DNA of 64,000 bases from Thioclava marina (GCF_002020135.1 NZ_MPZS01000002.1:682001-746000), one strand, 5' to 3'. Counted from the first letter of the stretch, positions 36,645-46,758 are shown. The notes: generated by a model from the letters alone, not told the origin. A program made the numbers and translations.

Positions 36645-37163
36645 ATGGGGAAACTTTTGATTACGACCCTCGCGGGCATCTACGCAGTGATGGCGATCGG
36701 CGGACGGGACCTGCCGACAGACCAGACGCAGATGGCTCAGGCCGCGCCCGCTCCGCAGGAGCAGGCTGCACCGGAGGAGGTCGCGCAGGCCGCGACCGAC
36801 CCGCTCTACGATCCGACGAAGATCACCGCCCCGTCCGCCAACGCGGCGATGGTCGAGAAGGCAGCCCTGATCACCCGCGTTACGCCGGTGGCGCGCATGC
36901 CCGGTCCGGCGTTGCAACCCTCGCCCGAATATCGCAGCCGCGAGAAAGCCCCTGCGGTCAAGGGCGGCACGCTCTGGGAGGTCACCGCCAATTCGCTCAA
37001 CGTGCGTTCGGGCCCCTCGACCGGCGACAGCGCGATCGACCGCGTCCTGCGCGGTGAACAGGTGCTCGTCGTGGCCGAAAGGGATGGCTGGGCACATGTG
37101 AAGATCGAAGGCGACGGGATCGACGGCTGGGTCGCGAAACGTTACTTGAGCCCGGCGAACTGA
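36645..37163 (+). CDS. Exported bacterial SH3 domain protein
   Basis: The 172-residue protein starts at the ATG at 36645 (MGKLLITTLAGIYAVMAIGG) with GGGGGAG upstream. A short hydrophobic N-terminus acts as a signal or anchor. A low-complexity Ala/Gln/Pro/Glu linker (about 25-60) follows, then a C-terminal SH3_3 domain of about 65 residues with the classic NSLNVRSGPSTGDSAIDRVL and GDGIDGWVAKRYL. Such domains bind peptidoglycan or other cell-wall ligands. A strong terminator follows at 37195. Confidence 0.88.
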   Translation: MGKLLITTLAGIYAVMAIGGRDLPTDQTQMAQAAPAPQEQAAPEEVAQAATDPLYDPTKITAPSANAAMVEKAALITRVTPVARMPGPALQPSPEYRSREKAPAVKGGTLWEVTANSLNVRSGPSTGDSAIDRVLRGEQVLVVAERDGWAHVKIEGDGIDGWVAKRYLSPAN

Positions 37164-37194
37164 TCCGCGCTCCACGACTGAACGGATTGATCAG

Positions 37195-37223
37195 GCGGGC
37201 CCGTGAAACGGCCCGCTTTTTTT
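37195..37223 (+). terminator. Rho-independent terminator of the SH3 protein gene
   Basis: A 7-bp GC stem (GCGGGCC / GGCCCGC) with an 8-nt loop is followed directly by a run of seven T on the plus strand, 32 bases past the stop codon. Confidence 0.92.
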
Positions 37224-37372
37224 GCCTTTCGCGCAACGCTCCGCGCGGGCGATCTTGCCGTGACACTTGCAAACCTTGCCTTTTCATCGCCCCCTCCATA
37301 TCCCGCCAAACGGCAGGGACGCTCCGATGCGCGGCACGGCAGGCGACGACAGACAGGAAGAGGCGGGCAAGA

Positions 37373-38209
37373 ATGGCAAAGACGATCCTGATCACCGGAT
37401 GCTCCTCGGGCATCGGCTATGACGCGGCGCACGGGCTCAAGGCCGCGGGCTGGAAGGTCTTCGCGACCTGCCGCCGCGAAGAGGATTGCGAGCGCCTGCG
37501 CGCCGAGGGGCTGACCTCCTTCCAGCTCGACGTCGCCGATCCCGAGAGCATCGACGCGGGCTTCAACGAAGCCCTGGCGCGCGGACATGGACGTCTCGAC
37601 GCGCTCTACAACAACGCGGCCTTCGCCTGCCCCGGAGCGGCGGAAGACATTCCCCCCGGCGCTTTGCGCGAGATCTTCGAGACCAATCTCTTCGGCCTGC
37701 ACGACCTGACCGCCCGCGCGATCAAGGTGATGCGCGCGCAGGGCGACAACGGCGAGGGGCGCATTCTTCAGTGCTCCTCGGTTCTGGGCATGGTCGGCTA
37801 TCAGTGGCGCGGCGCATATGTCGCGACGAAATTCGCGCTCGAAGGGCTGACCGATGTGCTGCGCCTCGAGATGCGCGACACCGGGATCAAGCTGGTGCTG
37901 ATCGAGCCCGGACCGATCACCTCGAAATTCCGCAAGAACGCGATCCCGCATTTCGAGAAATGGGTGGACTGGAAGAACTCCGCCCGGCGCGCGCAATATG
38001 AAGAGCAACTCCTCGACCAGCTCTACCACCGCGAAGGCCCCGCCAAGTTCGAGCTTCCCGCCTCGGCCGTCACTCAGGTCATCCTGCGCGCGCTCGAAGC
38101 CCCCCGCCCGAAGGCGCGCTACATGATCACCACCCCGACGAAGGTGATGGGCGTGGCGCGCCGGATCCTGCCCGACAGGATGCTGGATTGGGTGCTCGCG
38201 AACGGGTGA
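37373..38209 (+). CDS. Short-chain dehydrogenase/reductase (SDR)
   Basis: This 278-residue classical SDR starts MAKTILITGCSSGIGYDAAH at the ATG at 37373, with AGGAAGAGG upstream. The Rossmann NAD(P) loop is TGCSSGIG, the NNA motif is in ALYNNAAFACPG, and the catalytic Ser-Tyr-Lys are in LQCSSVLGMVGYQWRGAYVATKF. CRREEDCERL after the second strand, with an arginine next to the cofactor, suggests NADP preference. The C-terminal region (ARYMITTPTKVMGVARRILP) resembles SDRs of the retinol/steroid-like group. Substrate unknown; the gene is transcribed alone. Confidence 0.92.
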   Translation: MAKTILITGCSSGIGYDAAHGLKAAGWKVFATCRREEDCERLRAEGLTSFQLDVADPESIDAGFNEALARGHGRLDALYNNAAFACPGAAEDIPPGALREIFETNLFGLHDLTARAIKVMRAQGDNGEGRILQCSSVLGMVGYQWRGAYVATKFALEGLTDVLRLEMRDTGIKLVLIEPGPITSKFRKNAIPHFEKWVDWKNSARRAQYEEQLLDQLYHREGPAKFELPASAVTQVILRALEAPRPKARYMITTPTKVMGVARRILPDRMLDWVLANG

Positions 38210-38270
38210 AAAAGCTTTCGCAATTCCGCTCGCTCCGGCTATGTCTTGGTACGAGAGGGAGAGGAAATGC

Positions 38271-38474
38271 ATGCGCAACGACCCGTTGTTCTATGTCGTG
38301 GCCGCTGCGAGTTTTGCGGTACTGGTCATTTTGATGATTGGCATCGCCGGGTTCGGACGTGGCGGTGATTTCAACAAGAAACACGCGAACAAGCTGATGC
38401 GGCTGCGCATCGCCGCACAGGCAGTCGCGATCGCGCTGATCCTGTTGTTCGTTTATCTGAGAAGAGGTGGCTGA
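38271..38474 (+). CDS. Twin transmembrane helix small protein
   Basis: This 67-residue protein has two membrane helices (FYVVAAASFAVLVILMIGIA and IAAQAVAIALILLFVYL) joined by a basic loop (FNKKHANKLMRLR). It matches the small HIG1-like twin-helix proteins that in Rhodobacteraceae sit directly ahead of the PduO-type adenosyltransferase. Its stop overlaps the next ATG by one base (TGATG), so the two are translationally coupled. Function unknown. Confidence 0.85.
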   Translation: MRNDPLFYVVAAASFAVLVILMIGIAGFGRGGDFNKKHANKLMRLRIAAQAVAIALILLFVYLRRGG

Positions 38475-39046
38475 TGGTCGTTCTCAATCGCATCTATACG
38501 CGCACCGGCGATGCCGGGGAGACGGCGCTGTCGAACGGAACCCGCGTGGCGAAGCATTCCGCCCGCGTGACCGCCTATGGCACGGTCGATGAGCTCAACG
38601 CGACGCTCGGCATTGCGCGGCTGCATGCGGGCGAGGCGCTGCAAAAGCAGCTCTCGGTGATCCAGAACGACCTCTTCGATCTGGGCGCCGATCTGGCACG
38701 GCCCGATATGGAGCACGATCACGAAGCGGGCTATCCGGTGCTGCGCATGGTCGAGAGTCAGGTGACCCGACTCGAAACAGAGATCGACTCGATGAACACC
38801 AAGCTCGAGCCGCTGCGCAGTTTCATCCTGCCCGGCGGCACGCCTCTGGCCGCGCATCTGCACATGTGCCGCACCGTCGCGCGGCGCGCCGAACGCGAGG
38901 CGGTGGCGCTGGCCGCGATCGAGGGCGTGAACGAATGGGCGGTGAAATATCTCAACCGCCTGTCGGACTGGTTCTTCGTCGCCGCCCGGATCGCCAATGA
39001 CGATGGCAAGGACGACGTGCTCTGGGTGCCGGGAGGCAGCCGGTAA
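38474..39046 (+). CDS. pduO: Cob(I)alamin adenosyltransferase, PduO type
   Basis: This 190-residue PduO/MMAB-family enzyme transfers the adenosyl group of ATP to cob(I)alamin to make coenzyme B12. The N-terminal ATP-binding segment is RIYTRTGDAGETALSNGTRV. Later motifs are YGTVDELNATLG, FILPGGTPLAAHLHMCRTVA with RRAEREAV, and NRLSDWFFVAARIAND. Length is normal. It forms a two-gene unit with the twin-helix protein and converges on the agl operon. Confidence 0.95.
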   Translation: MVVLNRIYTRTGDAGETALSNGTRVAKHSARVTAYGTVDELNATLGIARLHAGEALQKQLSVIQNDLFDLGADLARPDMEHDHEAGYPVLRMVESQVTRLETEIDSMNTKLEPLRSFILPGGTPLAAHLHMCRTVARRAEREAVALAAIEGVNEWAVKYLNRLSDWFFVAARIANDDGKDDVLWVPGGSR

Positions 39047-39219
39047 AGCCTCTTTGGGGCGGGGCAACCAGCCCCGGGCCGCGCGCCCGACCCTCCCCCC
39101 CGGGAGGGAGCATTGGCGATGAGATCGCGGGTCCGACCGACCTGCGGACTTTTGAGATAAAGCGCAGGCCACGAGCGTTGCGACGCGCCCACCCGAGGGT
39201 CAGGCGCGTCCCTCATCGC
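39047..39219. other. Convergent gap between pduO and the agl operon
   Basis: These 173 bp hold no gene. Two short hairpins are visible: GGGGC / GCCCC at 39061-39075 and CCCTCCC / GGGAGGG at 39091-39108. They may act as weak terminators for the converging transcripts. Confidence 0.4.
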
Positions 39220-40266
<1,047 letters not shown>

Positions 40267-40267
40267 T

Positions 40268-41539
40268 TCAGCCCTCCTTCCCGGCCCAGGCGAGCCAGAC
40301 CGCCGCCGTCCAGGTAAACGCCTTGCCGCCCGCGGCCTCGCCGGTCATCGGGTCGAAATATTCGACGAAGCCGTAATTCGCGATGACCTCCTGCGTCCGC
40401 TTGCGGACCTCCTCGCCCAGCGCGATCCCGGCCTCGGCGGCGCCCTCGCCGATCATCATGTTCATCATCGCCCAAGTCGGCCCGCGCCAGTAGCGTTTGG
40501 CATCGAAGCGCGGATCGAAGGGCGCGAGCGAAGGCACCCCATAGGGCGCGGCATCGAGGACGCGCTGAAGGTGGCGATCCATTTCGGGCGCCGAGACACC
40601 GCCGAACCAGCACAGGAAGGAGGCGTTGGTCAGGGCGTTTGCCCAGATCCCGTTATTGCAATTGTAGCTGTCGAAGAAGCCCATGCCGGGATTCCAGAGC
40701 GCCTTCGCCCCCTCTTCGAGCCCGGCGATCTGGTCCTCCAGACCCTCGGTATCCAGCCCGAGGTGATCGCCCGCGACCAGAAGTTCGCGCAGCCCCCGCA
40801 GCAGAATGAAATGCATCGTCGGATCGGCGACACGGAACGGGTTGTCCTCGGCCATGGCCGCATCGTCCCAGCCCAGTCGCTTGCCGCGCTGCACCAGCCA
40901 GATATAACGGTCGTAATCGTATTTCGTCGGCCGCATCGAGGCATCGACATGCTGGGTGTCGCGGCGCTCGTAATAACCCACGCCCTGCGGATCCACGCCT
41001 TCCATCGCGTTGTCCCAATCCACCGCGTTGTCGCGCCCGGACTCCCAGGGATGGATGACGAAGATCGCCCCCTTCTCGTCACGCCGCCAGCGCAGGAACC
41101 AGTCGGCCCAGGCCCGCATCTTCGGATAGAGCGCGCGGAACCGCTCGGCCCCGAAATCGGGGTCCTGCCGCAGCAGGCGCGGCGTGAAGCTCAGCGCGAC
41201 GGGCGGTTGCGTGATCCCCGAGGACGCGATCGGCCCGTTGCAGCCCCAGACATCGGGGCCCGGGAAATAGCCCGGATCGGGCTTGTGAAACAGGATATGC
41301 GGAACCATGCCGCTCTCCCACTGCCCGGTGAAGAGCGTCTCGATTTCCTGCCACGCCCGGTTCAGATCGAACCGCGCGAAGCCAAGCGCGGCAAAGGCGC
41401 TGTCCCAGTTCCACTGGTAGGGATAAAGCCCCGCCGTCGGCACGGTATAGCCGCCGCGGTCATTGGCGATCAGGATCGCCTTCGCGGCCTCGTCGCGCTC
41501 GGAAAACACCGCCTCGGGCGGCAAGGTATCGGTCATCAT
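40268..41539 (-). CDS. GH63-like glycoside hydrolase in the aglA position
   Basis: This 423-residue (alpha/alpha)6-barrel enzyme resembles glycoside hydrolase family 63 and trehalase-like hydrolases. Characteristic motifs are [14 protein letters not shown] near residue 41, [17 protein letters not shown] (with a likely catalytic Asp), [14 protein letters not shown] and [15 protein letters not shown] near the end. Several bacterial GH63 enzymes act on glucosylglycerate, mannosylglycerate or alpha-glucosides. Here it replaces AglA, the GH13 alpha-glucosidase, in an otherwise canonical agl operon. It has no signal peptide, so it acts on imported sugar in the cytoplasm. Exact substrate unknown. 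Confidence 0.85.
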   Translation of the reverse strand: MMTDTLPPEAVFSERDEAAKAILIANDRGGYTVPTAGLYPYQWNWDSAFAALGFARFDLNRAWQEIETLFTGQWESGMVPHILFHKPDPGYFPGPDVWGCNGPIASSGITQPPVALSFTPRLLRQDPDFGAERFRALYPKMRAWADWFLRWRRDEKGAIFVIHPWESGRDNAVDWDNAMEGVDPQGVGYYERRDTQHVDASMRPTKYDYDRYIWLVQRGKRLGWDDAAMAEDNPFRVADPTMHFILLRGLRELLVAGDHLGLDTEGLEDQIAGLEEGAKALWNPGMGFFDSYNCNNGIWANALTNASFLCWFGGVSAPEMDRHLQRVLDAAPYGVPSLAPFDPRFDAKRYWRGPTWAMMNMMIGEGAAEAGIALGEEVRKRTQEVIANYGFVEYFDPMTGEAAGGKAFTWTAAVWLAWAGKEG

Positions 41540-41543
41540 CGTC

Positions 41544-42758
41544 TTATCCTTTCACCGCGCCGGCCGTCAGGCCACGGGTCATGAAACGTTCCAGCCCGAG
41601 GAAGATCGCCATGATCGGCACCGTCGCGATCACGGCCCCCGCCATCAGATGCTGGCGCGGGATCTCGGAGGAGTTGAGCGAGGCAATCCCCCGCGTAAGG
41701 GTGAATTTGCTTGGATCGTCGAGCAGCATGAACGCCAGCAGGAACTCGTTCCAGGCGATCATGAAGACGTAAAGGCCAACCGAGGCCAGCGCGGGCAGCG
41801 CCAGCGGCAGGGTGATCTTCCAGATTACCTTCAGCCGCGAGAGCCCGTCCATCAGCCCGGCCTCTTCGACCTCGACGGGCAAGCCCCGGAAGTAGCCCTG
41901 CAGCATGTAAAGCGCCACGGGAATGGTCGTGACCGGGTAGATCAGCACGATCCCGAGGATCGAGTTTCGCAGCCCCACCATCGAATAGGCGATGTAGATC
42001 GGCAGCGCCAAGACGATCATCGGCACCATGTAGATCAGCAAAATCCCGCGCGAGAACACCTTCTGCCCCCGGAACCGCAGCCGCGCCACCGCATAGGCGC
42101 CAGGCACGGAAAACAGCAGCGTCAACAGAACCGTCAGCACCGAGACATAGAAGCTCGTCCACATGTAGCGGCCGAAATGGAACTTCTCGAACAGCTCGTA
42201 ATAACTGTCGAAGAGATGCCAGCCCTTGCCGAGATCGATGGTGAAATCGAGCGGATTCAGCATCAGCTCCTGCTGCGATTTCATCGAGGTCATCACCATC
42301 ACGTAGAAGGGAATGATGACGATCGCGGTGAAGAACAGGTAGCCAAAGCCGGTCAGGAAGCGGATCACCGCCTCCTCGAACTCGTGCCGGTTGGCGACCC
42401 CGAAGGGCAGCCCCTTCAGGATCGTGCCCAGCGGGATCGCCACGATGCCAGCCAGCACGATGGTCAGCGCGACCCGGCTCGCCATCGCGAAGCCACCCCC
42501 GAATTGCAGCGCACCAAGACCCGTGCCCATCAAGGCCAGTGCCACGACCACCGCGACCCCATCGGTCAGCCAGCGATTGCCGCGCCAGACACTGACCAGC
42601 CCGGTGATCGCGCCAAGGACCAGCGCCCCCCAAAGCGCGGGCCGCGCCGCCTCGCCGCTCGCGAACGAGACCGCGACGCCCAAAGTCACCGACATCACCA
42701 GCGCCCAGAGCGCCCCGATGATCGGCCCGGTCAGATAGCCTTTGTGCAGGAAACTCAT
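41544..42758 (-). CDS. aglG: Sugar ABC transporter permease AglG-like
   Basis: The 404-residue permease ends in a normal MalG-type domain with the EAA loop (EEAGLMDGLSRLKVIWKITL) near residue 315. About 110 extra N-terminal residues form four additional hydrophobic segments (starting GYLTGPIIGALWALVMSVTL), as in AglG of the alpha-glucoside system. It overlaps aglF by 4 bp (ATGA), so translation is coupled. It pairs with AglF in the membrane. Confidence 0.9.
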   Translation of the reverse strand: MSFLHKGYLTGPIIGALWALVMSVTLGVAVSFASGEAARPALWGALVLGAITGLVSVWRGNRWLTDGVAVVVALALMGTGLGALQFGGGFAMASRVALTIVLAGIVAIPLGTILKGLPFGVANRHEFEEAVIRFLTGFGYLFFTAIVIIPFYVMVMTSMKSQQELMLNPLDFTIDLGKGWHLFDSYYELFEKFHFGRYMWTSFYVSVLTVLLTLLFSVPGAYAVARLRFRGQKVFSRGILLIYMVPMIVLALPIYIAYSMVGLRNSILGIVLIYPVTTIPVALYMLQGYFRGLPVEVEEAGLMDGLSRLKVIWKITLPLALPALASVGLYVFMIAWNEFLLAFMLLDDPSKFTLTRGIASLNSSEIPRQHLMAGAVIATVPIMAIFLGLERFMTRGLTAGAVKG

Positions 42759-43990
42759 AGCCCTTCCTCCCGGCTGATCATGCGGAAGAAGAAGGCCGAG
42801 AAGATCAGCAGGCAGCCGAACACGACCACCGCGACCGCCGCCCCCGCACCGATATTCGACACGGCGAAGGCCTGCTCATAGACGTTCACGGTCAGCGTGC
42901 GCGTGCCCGCATTGCCGCCCGTCAGCAGGAAGATGTCGTCGAACTTGTTGAAGGTCCAGATGAAGCGCAGCAGGAACAGGACCGAGAGGATCCCCAGCAG
43001 CTGCGGCAGGCTCAGATACCAGAACTTCTGGAACGGAGAGGCCCCGTCCATATCGGCCGCCTCATACATATCCGTGTCGATGCTCTGCATCCGCGCAAGG
43101 ATGAACAGGAAGGACAGCGGGAAATACCGCCAGACCTCGAACAGCGTCACCATGATCAGCGCCAGAGGCTTCTGACCGAAGAAATTGATCGCACCCTGGC
43201 TCACGCCCATCTGCACCAGCAGCGCATTGGCCGAACCCGAGAACGGATCGAAGAGCGTGATCCAGGTGAAGGCCACGGCGATCACCGGGGCCACGTAAGG
43301 GAACAGATAGAGGCCCCGCAGGATGCCCTGCCCCTTGAAGCTCTTGTTCAAGAGCATCGCCGCGAACAGCCCCACGACCAGCGCGCCAAGCGTGCCGAAG
43401 ACGGTATAGAAAACGGTAACGCCGAAGACCGACCAGAACTCGCCGCTGTCGAAGAGCTTGCGGAAATTCTCCAGCGTGAAGGTGGAATTGGTCAGCACGT
43501 TATCGGCGGCGCCACGCACGACAGGCGCCCCGTCGCGCACCGCCTGCTCGGCGGCTTTCGGGTCGCCCGCGATCTGCGCGTCGATACGGAATCGTTCGTT
43601 GTAACCCGGCGCGAGCGTGCCGAAATCGCAGGTCATGGTCTGACCGCTCAGCGCACAGCCCTGCGGCAGTTCGCCGGTCAGCGTCACGCCCTCGGGCAGA
43701 GTATCGGTAAAGCCCGCGCCATAGAGTTCTGCCGTGCGCGAGGGGTTCGTCACCCGATATTCCAGCTGCGGCACGTCGCCCCGGTCGCGCAAGGAGACGC
43801 GCAGGCGGGTCTCGGCGGGGCGAAGGTCGCCCAGTTTCACCGGCTTCACCGAGATCCAGAAGATCGCAAGAAGCGGAATGATCACCACCAGTGCGACGAT
43901 CGTGATCGTGGGTAAAAGCAGGCCCCAGGCCAGACGCGCCTCGCGTCGGGCGAGCGCGCCGCGCCCCTTGGGCGGCGAAATCTCGGTCAT
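42755..43990 (-). CDS. aglF: Sugar ABC transporter permease AglF-like with inserted DUF11-like domain
   Basis: The 411-residue MalF-type permease has the EAA loop EAADMDGASPFQKFWYLSLP near residue 320 and six or seven membrane helices. After the first helix (about 24-47) there is an extra periplasmic domain of about 90 residues (55-140). Its LEYRVTNPSRTAELYGAGFT / DTLPEGVTL / CDFGTLAPG pattern is that of a DUF11-type beta-sandwich, with Cys112 and Cys121 able to form a disulfide. Two prolines and a helix lead back to the standard permease fold at about 160. Confidence 0.9.
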   Translation of the reverse strand: MTEISPPKGRGALARREARLAWGLLLPTITIVALVVIIPLLAIFWISVKPVKLGDLRPAETRLRVSLRDRGDVPQLEYRVTNPSRTAELYGAGFTDTLPEGVTLTGELPQGCALSGQTMTCDFGTLAPGYNERFRIDAQIAGDPKAAEQAVRDGAPVVRGAADNVLTNSTFTLENFRKLFDSGEFWSVFGVTVFYTVFGTLGALVVGLFAAMLLNKSFKGQGILRGLYLFPYVAPVIAVAFTWITLFDPFSGSANALLVQMGVSQGAINFFGQKPLALIMVTLFEVWRYFPLSFLFILARMQSIDTDMYEAADMDGASPFQKFWYLSLPQLLGILSVLFLLRFIWTFNKFDDIFLLTGGNAGTRTLTVNVYEQAFAVSNIGAGAAVAVVVFGCLLIFSAFFFRMISREEGL

Positions 43991-44036
43991 GACATCCTCC
44001 CTGGATCGCCCCCTTGTCCGGCGGGGCGGGGTCGGA

Positions 44037-44054
44037 CAGGGCGCGCGCGCCCTG
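44037..44054 (-). promoter_or_regulatory. Perfect palindrome in the aglE-aglF gap
   Basis: CAGGGCGCGCGCGCCCTG is an 18-bp perfect palindrome just past the aglE stop codon, with a second imperfect stem behind it (44014-44040 region). Stable stem-loops after a binding-protein gene often protect its mRNA and allow higher expression than the permease genes. That role here is inference. Confidence 0.55.
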
Positions 44055-44073
44055 CCCTGTCACTCAAGCGCGA

Positions 44074-45435
44074 TCAGTTGATCTTCGACAGCTCGTCATT
44101 CATCTTCGCGACCGCATCCTCGGCCGAGATGTTGCCGTCGAGATAGTCGCGCACGACGCGGTTGATCGACTGGGTGTTGAGCATCTTCGAGGCCAGCGCC
44201 AGCTGACCGTCGCTCACGCCCCAGCGCTGCGCGGTGTCGAGGCCCTTGGTGATCTCGTCGATCACGGCCGGATCGTAGAGATCCTTCAGCGGCGCCTTGC
44301 GATCCACGCCGACCGGAAGGGTCGCCCATTCGGTGGTGAACTTGGCCGGGTCCGCATCGGTGCCGCGACGGGTCGGGAACTTGCCCTCCGGCGCGATCGA
44401 AAGCGTCTGCCCATAGCCTTCGTTCATCGAGTAATCCACGAACTGCTCGGCCGCGTTCATGTCGGCATCGGTGGTGATCCCGAAATAGCGCATGTCGGCC
44501 CAGCTCGCCCCGTCGGGATTGTCCGGCCCGGCGATCTTGGTCACGACGCCGGTATCCTGCGCGAGCGCTTTCGAGGTGGGATCTCCGTCGATCATCGGCG
44601 GCGCGGAATCGCGCAGGCCCGCCAGTTCGTCGAGGATGAAGGGCGACCACATGATCATCGCCGCCTTGCCTGCGAAATACAGTTCGCGCGACTGCTTCCA
44701 GTAATTGTCGCCCGGAGGCGAGGCCTCGGCCAGCGTCTTGTAGAATTTCAGCGCGTCGACCGTCTTCTTCTCGTCGAGCGGCTTGAACCCGTCAGGCCCC
44801 ACCGGCGAGACGCCATTGGCCAGGAAGATCTGTTCGAGCACCTGGCTCATGTAATTGTCGTCGACCTTGGTGGCCGCGACGAAGCCGTACATGTTCGGCG
44901 GATCGTTGAGCTTCTTCACCGCCGCTTCCATCGCGGCGAAGGTGGTCGGCGGCGCGAGGCCTTCCTTCTCGAAGATGTCCTTGCGGTACAGGATCATCTG
45001 CGTCCAGCCATCGACCGGAACGGCGGCATAATCGCCGTCGGTCTCGACCATGTTCAGCGCGCCGGGCGCGAAGGTCTTGGGATCGAGCTTGTCCACGACG
45101 TCGGTCGCGGCCCCGCTGTCGAGAATGCCCGCTTCGGTCCAGGGCAGCACGTTTTGCAGCGGCGTGTAGATCACGTCGGGCAGATCGCCGGCGGCGAAGG
45201 CGGCGGTGGCGCGGGTGTTGAGGTCGCTCTCGGTGACCGGGATCACCTCCACGTCGATGCCGGTCTTCGCCTTGAAGTCATCGGCCATCTTCTGCTGCTT
45301 GGCCAGACGTTCGGGCTGTTCCTCGGTGGTCCAGAACTTGATCGTCTCAGCCTTCACCGCGACCGCGCCGAGCATCAGCGCGGCGGCGGCGGTGCCCAGC
45401 AGGGGTGCCAGGCCGGTTCCACGGATAAGTTTCAC
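44074..45435 (-). CDS. aglE: Sugar ABC transporter, periplasmic binding protein AglE-like
   Basis: The 453-residue family 1 solute-binding protein starts at a GTG at 45435 with GGGAGG 6-8 bases upstream. The signal peptide runs VKLIRGTGLAPLLGTAAAAL...VKA and cleaves before ETIKFWT. The mature protein shows the usual two-lobe pattern (IKFWTTEEQPERLAKQQKMA; DGWTQMILYRKDIFEKEGLA; WSPFILDELAG). It captures the sugar for AglFG. The next gene downstream, aglF, is separated by an 83-bp gap holding hairpins. Confidence 0.92.
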   Translation of the reverse strand: MKLIRGTGLAPLLGTAAAALMLGAVAVKAETIKFWTTEEQPERLAKQQKMADDFKAKTGIDVEVIPVTESDLNTRATAAFAAGDLPDVIYTPLQNVLPWTEAGILDSGAATDVVDKLDPKTFAPGALNMVETDGDYAAVPVDGWTQMILYRKDIFEKEGLAPPTTFAAMEAAVKKLNDPPNMYGFVAATKVDDNYMSQVLEQIFLANGVSPVGPDGFKPLDEKKTVDALKFYKTLAEASPPGDNYWKQSRELYFAGKAAMIMWSPFILDELAGLRDSAPPMIDGDPTSKALAQDTGVVTKIAGPDNPDGASWADMRYFGITTDADMNAAEQFVDYSMNEGYGQTLSIAPEGKFPTRRGTDADPAKFTTEWATLPVGVDRKAPLKDLYDPAVIDEITKGLDTAQRWGVSDGQLALASKMLNTQSINRVVRDYLDGNISAEDAVAKMNDELSKIN

Positions 45436-45465
45436 TTATTTTCCTCCCGATTGGATAAGTTTGGC

Positions 45466-46545
45466 TTATGGGTTTGCGGGTGGCGGCCCGTCCGAGCCGC
45501 CGGGTTCGAGGCGCGCCTGGACCAGCTCTTGCAAACTGGCCGGGTCCGCGCCCCGCAATTGCGCGATGAGCAAAGCGGCGAGTCTTTCGCCCGCATGCCG
45601 ACTGTCCACCGCGAAACTCGTGAGCGGCGGGTCGACCATCCGCCCCTCGGGAATGCCGTCATAGGAGATCACCGACAGCTCGCGCCCGATCCGCAGCCCG
45701 CGTTCGCGCGCCACGTCATAGGCGCCGAGCGCGGTGGCGTCGGTCGCGTAGAGTATGGCGGTCGGCGGATCGGGCAGATCGAGCAGATCACGCGCAGCCC
45801 GCGCCCCGCCCGCACGATCGCTGACCTCCATGATCTCGAGCGCGGGATCGAAGCCGATCCCGGCCTCGGCCAGTCCCGCCTGATAGCCCTCACGCCGCAG
45901 CACCGCGAAGTTATAGGCCGACGGCGGACCGACGAAACCGATCCGCTTGTGTCCCAACCCGACAAGACGCGCGACGGCGGCGCGCATCGCCGCGGCCCCG
46001 TCCACGTCATACCAGCTCAGATCCGGATCGGGCTTGCCGTGACCGACGCGGCCGAACAGCACGAAGGGCACATGCTTGGCGCGCAGGAACGCGACACGAG
46101 GATCCTCGACCATGGTGCGCGGCAGGATGAAGCCGTCGACCTTGTGCTCTTGCAGGAGCCGAGTGACGGTCGCCTCCATCTCCTCGCGCGAATTGGATGA
46201 GGCGACGGTCAGCGTCCAGCCTTCCAGCGTCGCCTCCTGCGTGATGCCACCGAGGAAATCCGCGAGGAACGGGCCGTAGCGGTCGGGCGCGTCGAGTTCG
46301 AGCACCAGACCCAGCGCGCGCACCCGCCCCGTGCGCACGGCCTGCGCGTAGGGCATCGGCGCATAGCCCATCTGCGCGGCCATCTCGGCCACGCGGCGGC
46401 GGGTCTCGGGTGCGATATCGGCATAATCGTTGAGCGCACGCGAAACGGTGCTCTTGGTCAACCCAAGCGCCTCGGCAAGATCAGAGATGCGCACCCTGCG
46501 GGCGGCGCCCCTGCCTTGCGAAACCGTGTCGCGAATCTCCTCCAT
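45466..46545 (-). CDS. aglR: LacI-family transcriptional regulator AglR-like
   Basis: The 359-residue repressor has an N-terminal helix-turn-helix (VRISDLAEALGLTKSTVSRA) with the LacI hinge-helix region after ALNDYADIAPETRRRVAEMA. A periplasmic-binding-protein-like sensor domain (about 75-340) follows. It heads the operon and lies 30 bp upstream of aglE. Two operator-like palindromes lie 19-53 bp upstream of its start, so it probably controls itself and the whole operon, responding to the transported sugar. Confidence 0.93.
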   Translation of the reverse strand: MEEIRDTVSQGRGAARRVRISDLAEALGLTKSTVSRALNDYADIAPETRRRVAEMAAQMGYAPMPYAQAVRTGRVRALGLVLELDAPDRYGPFLADFLGGITQEATLEGWTLTVASSNSREEMEATVTRLLQEHKVDGFILPRTMVEDPRVAFLRAKHVPFVLFGRVGHGKPDPDLSWYDVDGAAAMRAAVARLVGLGHKRIGFVGPPSAYNFAVLRREGYQAGLAEAGIGFDPALEIMEVSDRAGGARAARDLLDLPDPPTAILYATDATALGAYDVARERGLRIGRELSVISYDGIPEGRMVDPPLTSFAVDSRHAGERLAALLIAQLRGADPASLQELVQARLEPGGSDGPPPANP

Positions 46546-46563
46546 GTCGGAAAGCTACGCGAC

Positions 46564-46598
46564 CGAAACCGGTTTCGTAAAGCCGAAACTGGTTTCGG
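46564..46598. promoter_or_regulatory. Two LacI-type operators spaced 20 bp apart
   Basis: CGAAACCGGTTTCG (46564-46577) and CCGAAACTGGTTTCGG (46583-46598) share the dyad CGAAAC-N2-GTTTCG, the form typical of LacI-family operators. Their centres are exactly 20 bp apart, about two helical turns, so two repressor dimers could bind on the same face. A half site CGAAAC also lies inside aglR at 46519-46524. Confidence 0.9.
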
Positions 46599-46758
46599 TG
46601 CGACAATTTCCCTCACCATCGCTTGTGCTGCAGCGCCGCAAAAAACACTCCAAAGGGGCGAAAAATGGTGGGACTTATGTCTTTCGACACTAGGTAAAAT
46701 CCGGCATCTTCGTCATAGAGGTGTCCGCGAGTGTCTTTTGTGGAACGAGTGCTGCCCG

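Noticed and set aside
37142-38278. A minus-strand frame opposite the SDR gene
   Set aside because: The SDR has its full set of catalytic motifs and a good RBS; the antisense frame has none and would run through a terminator.
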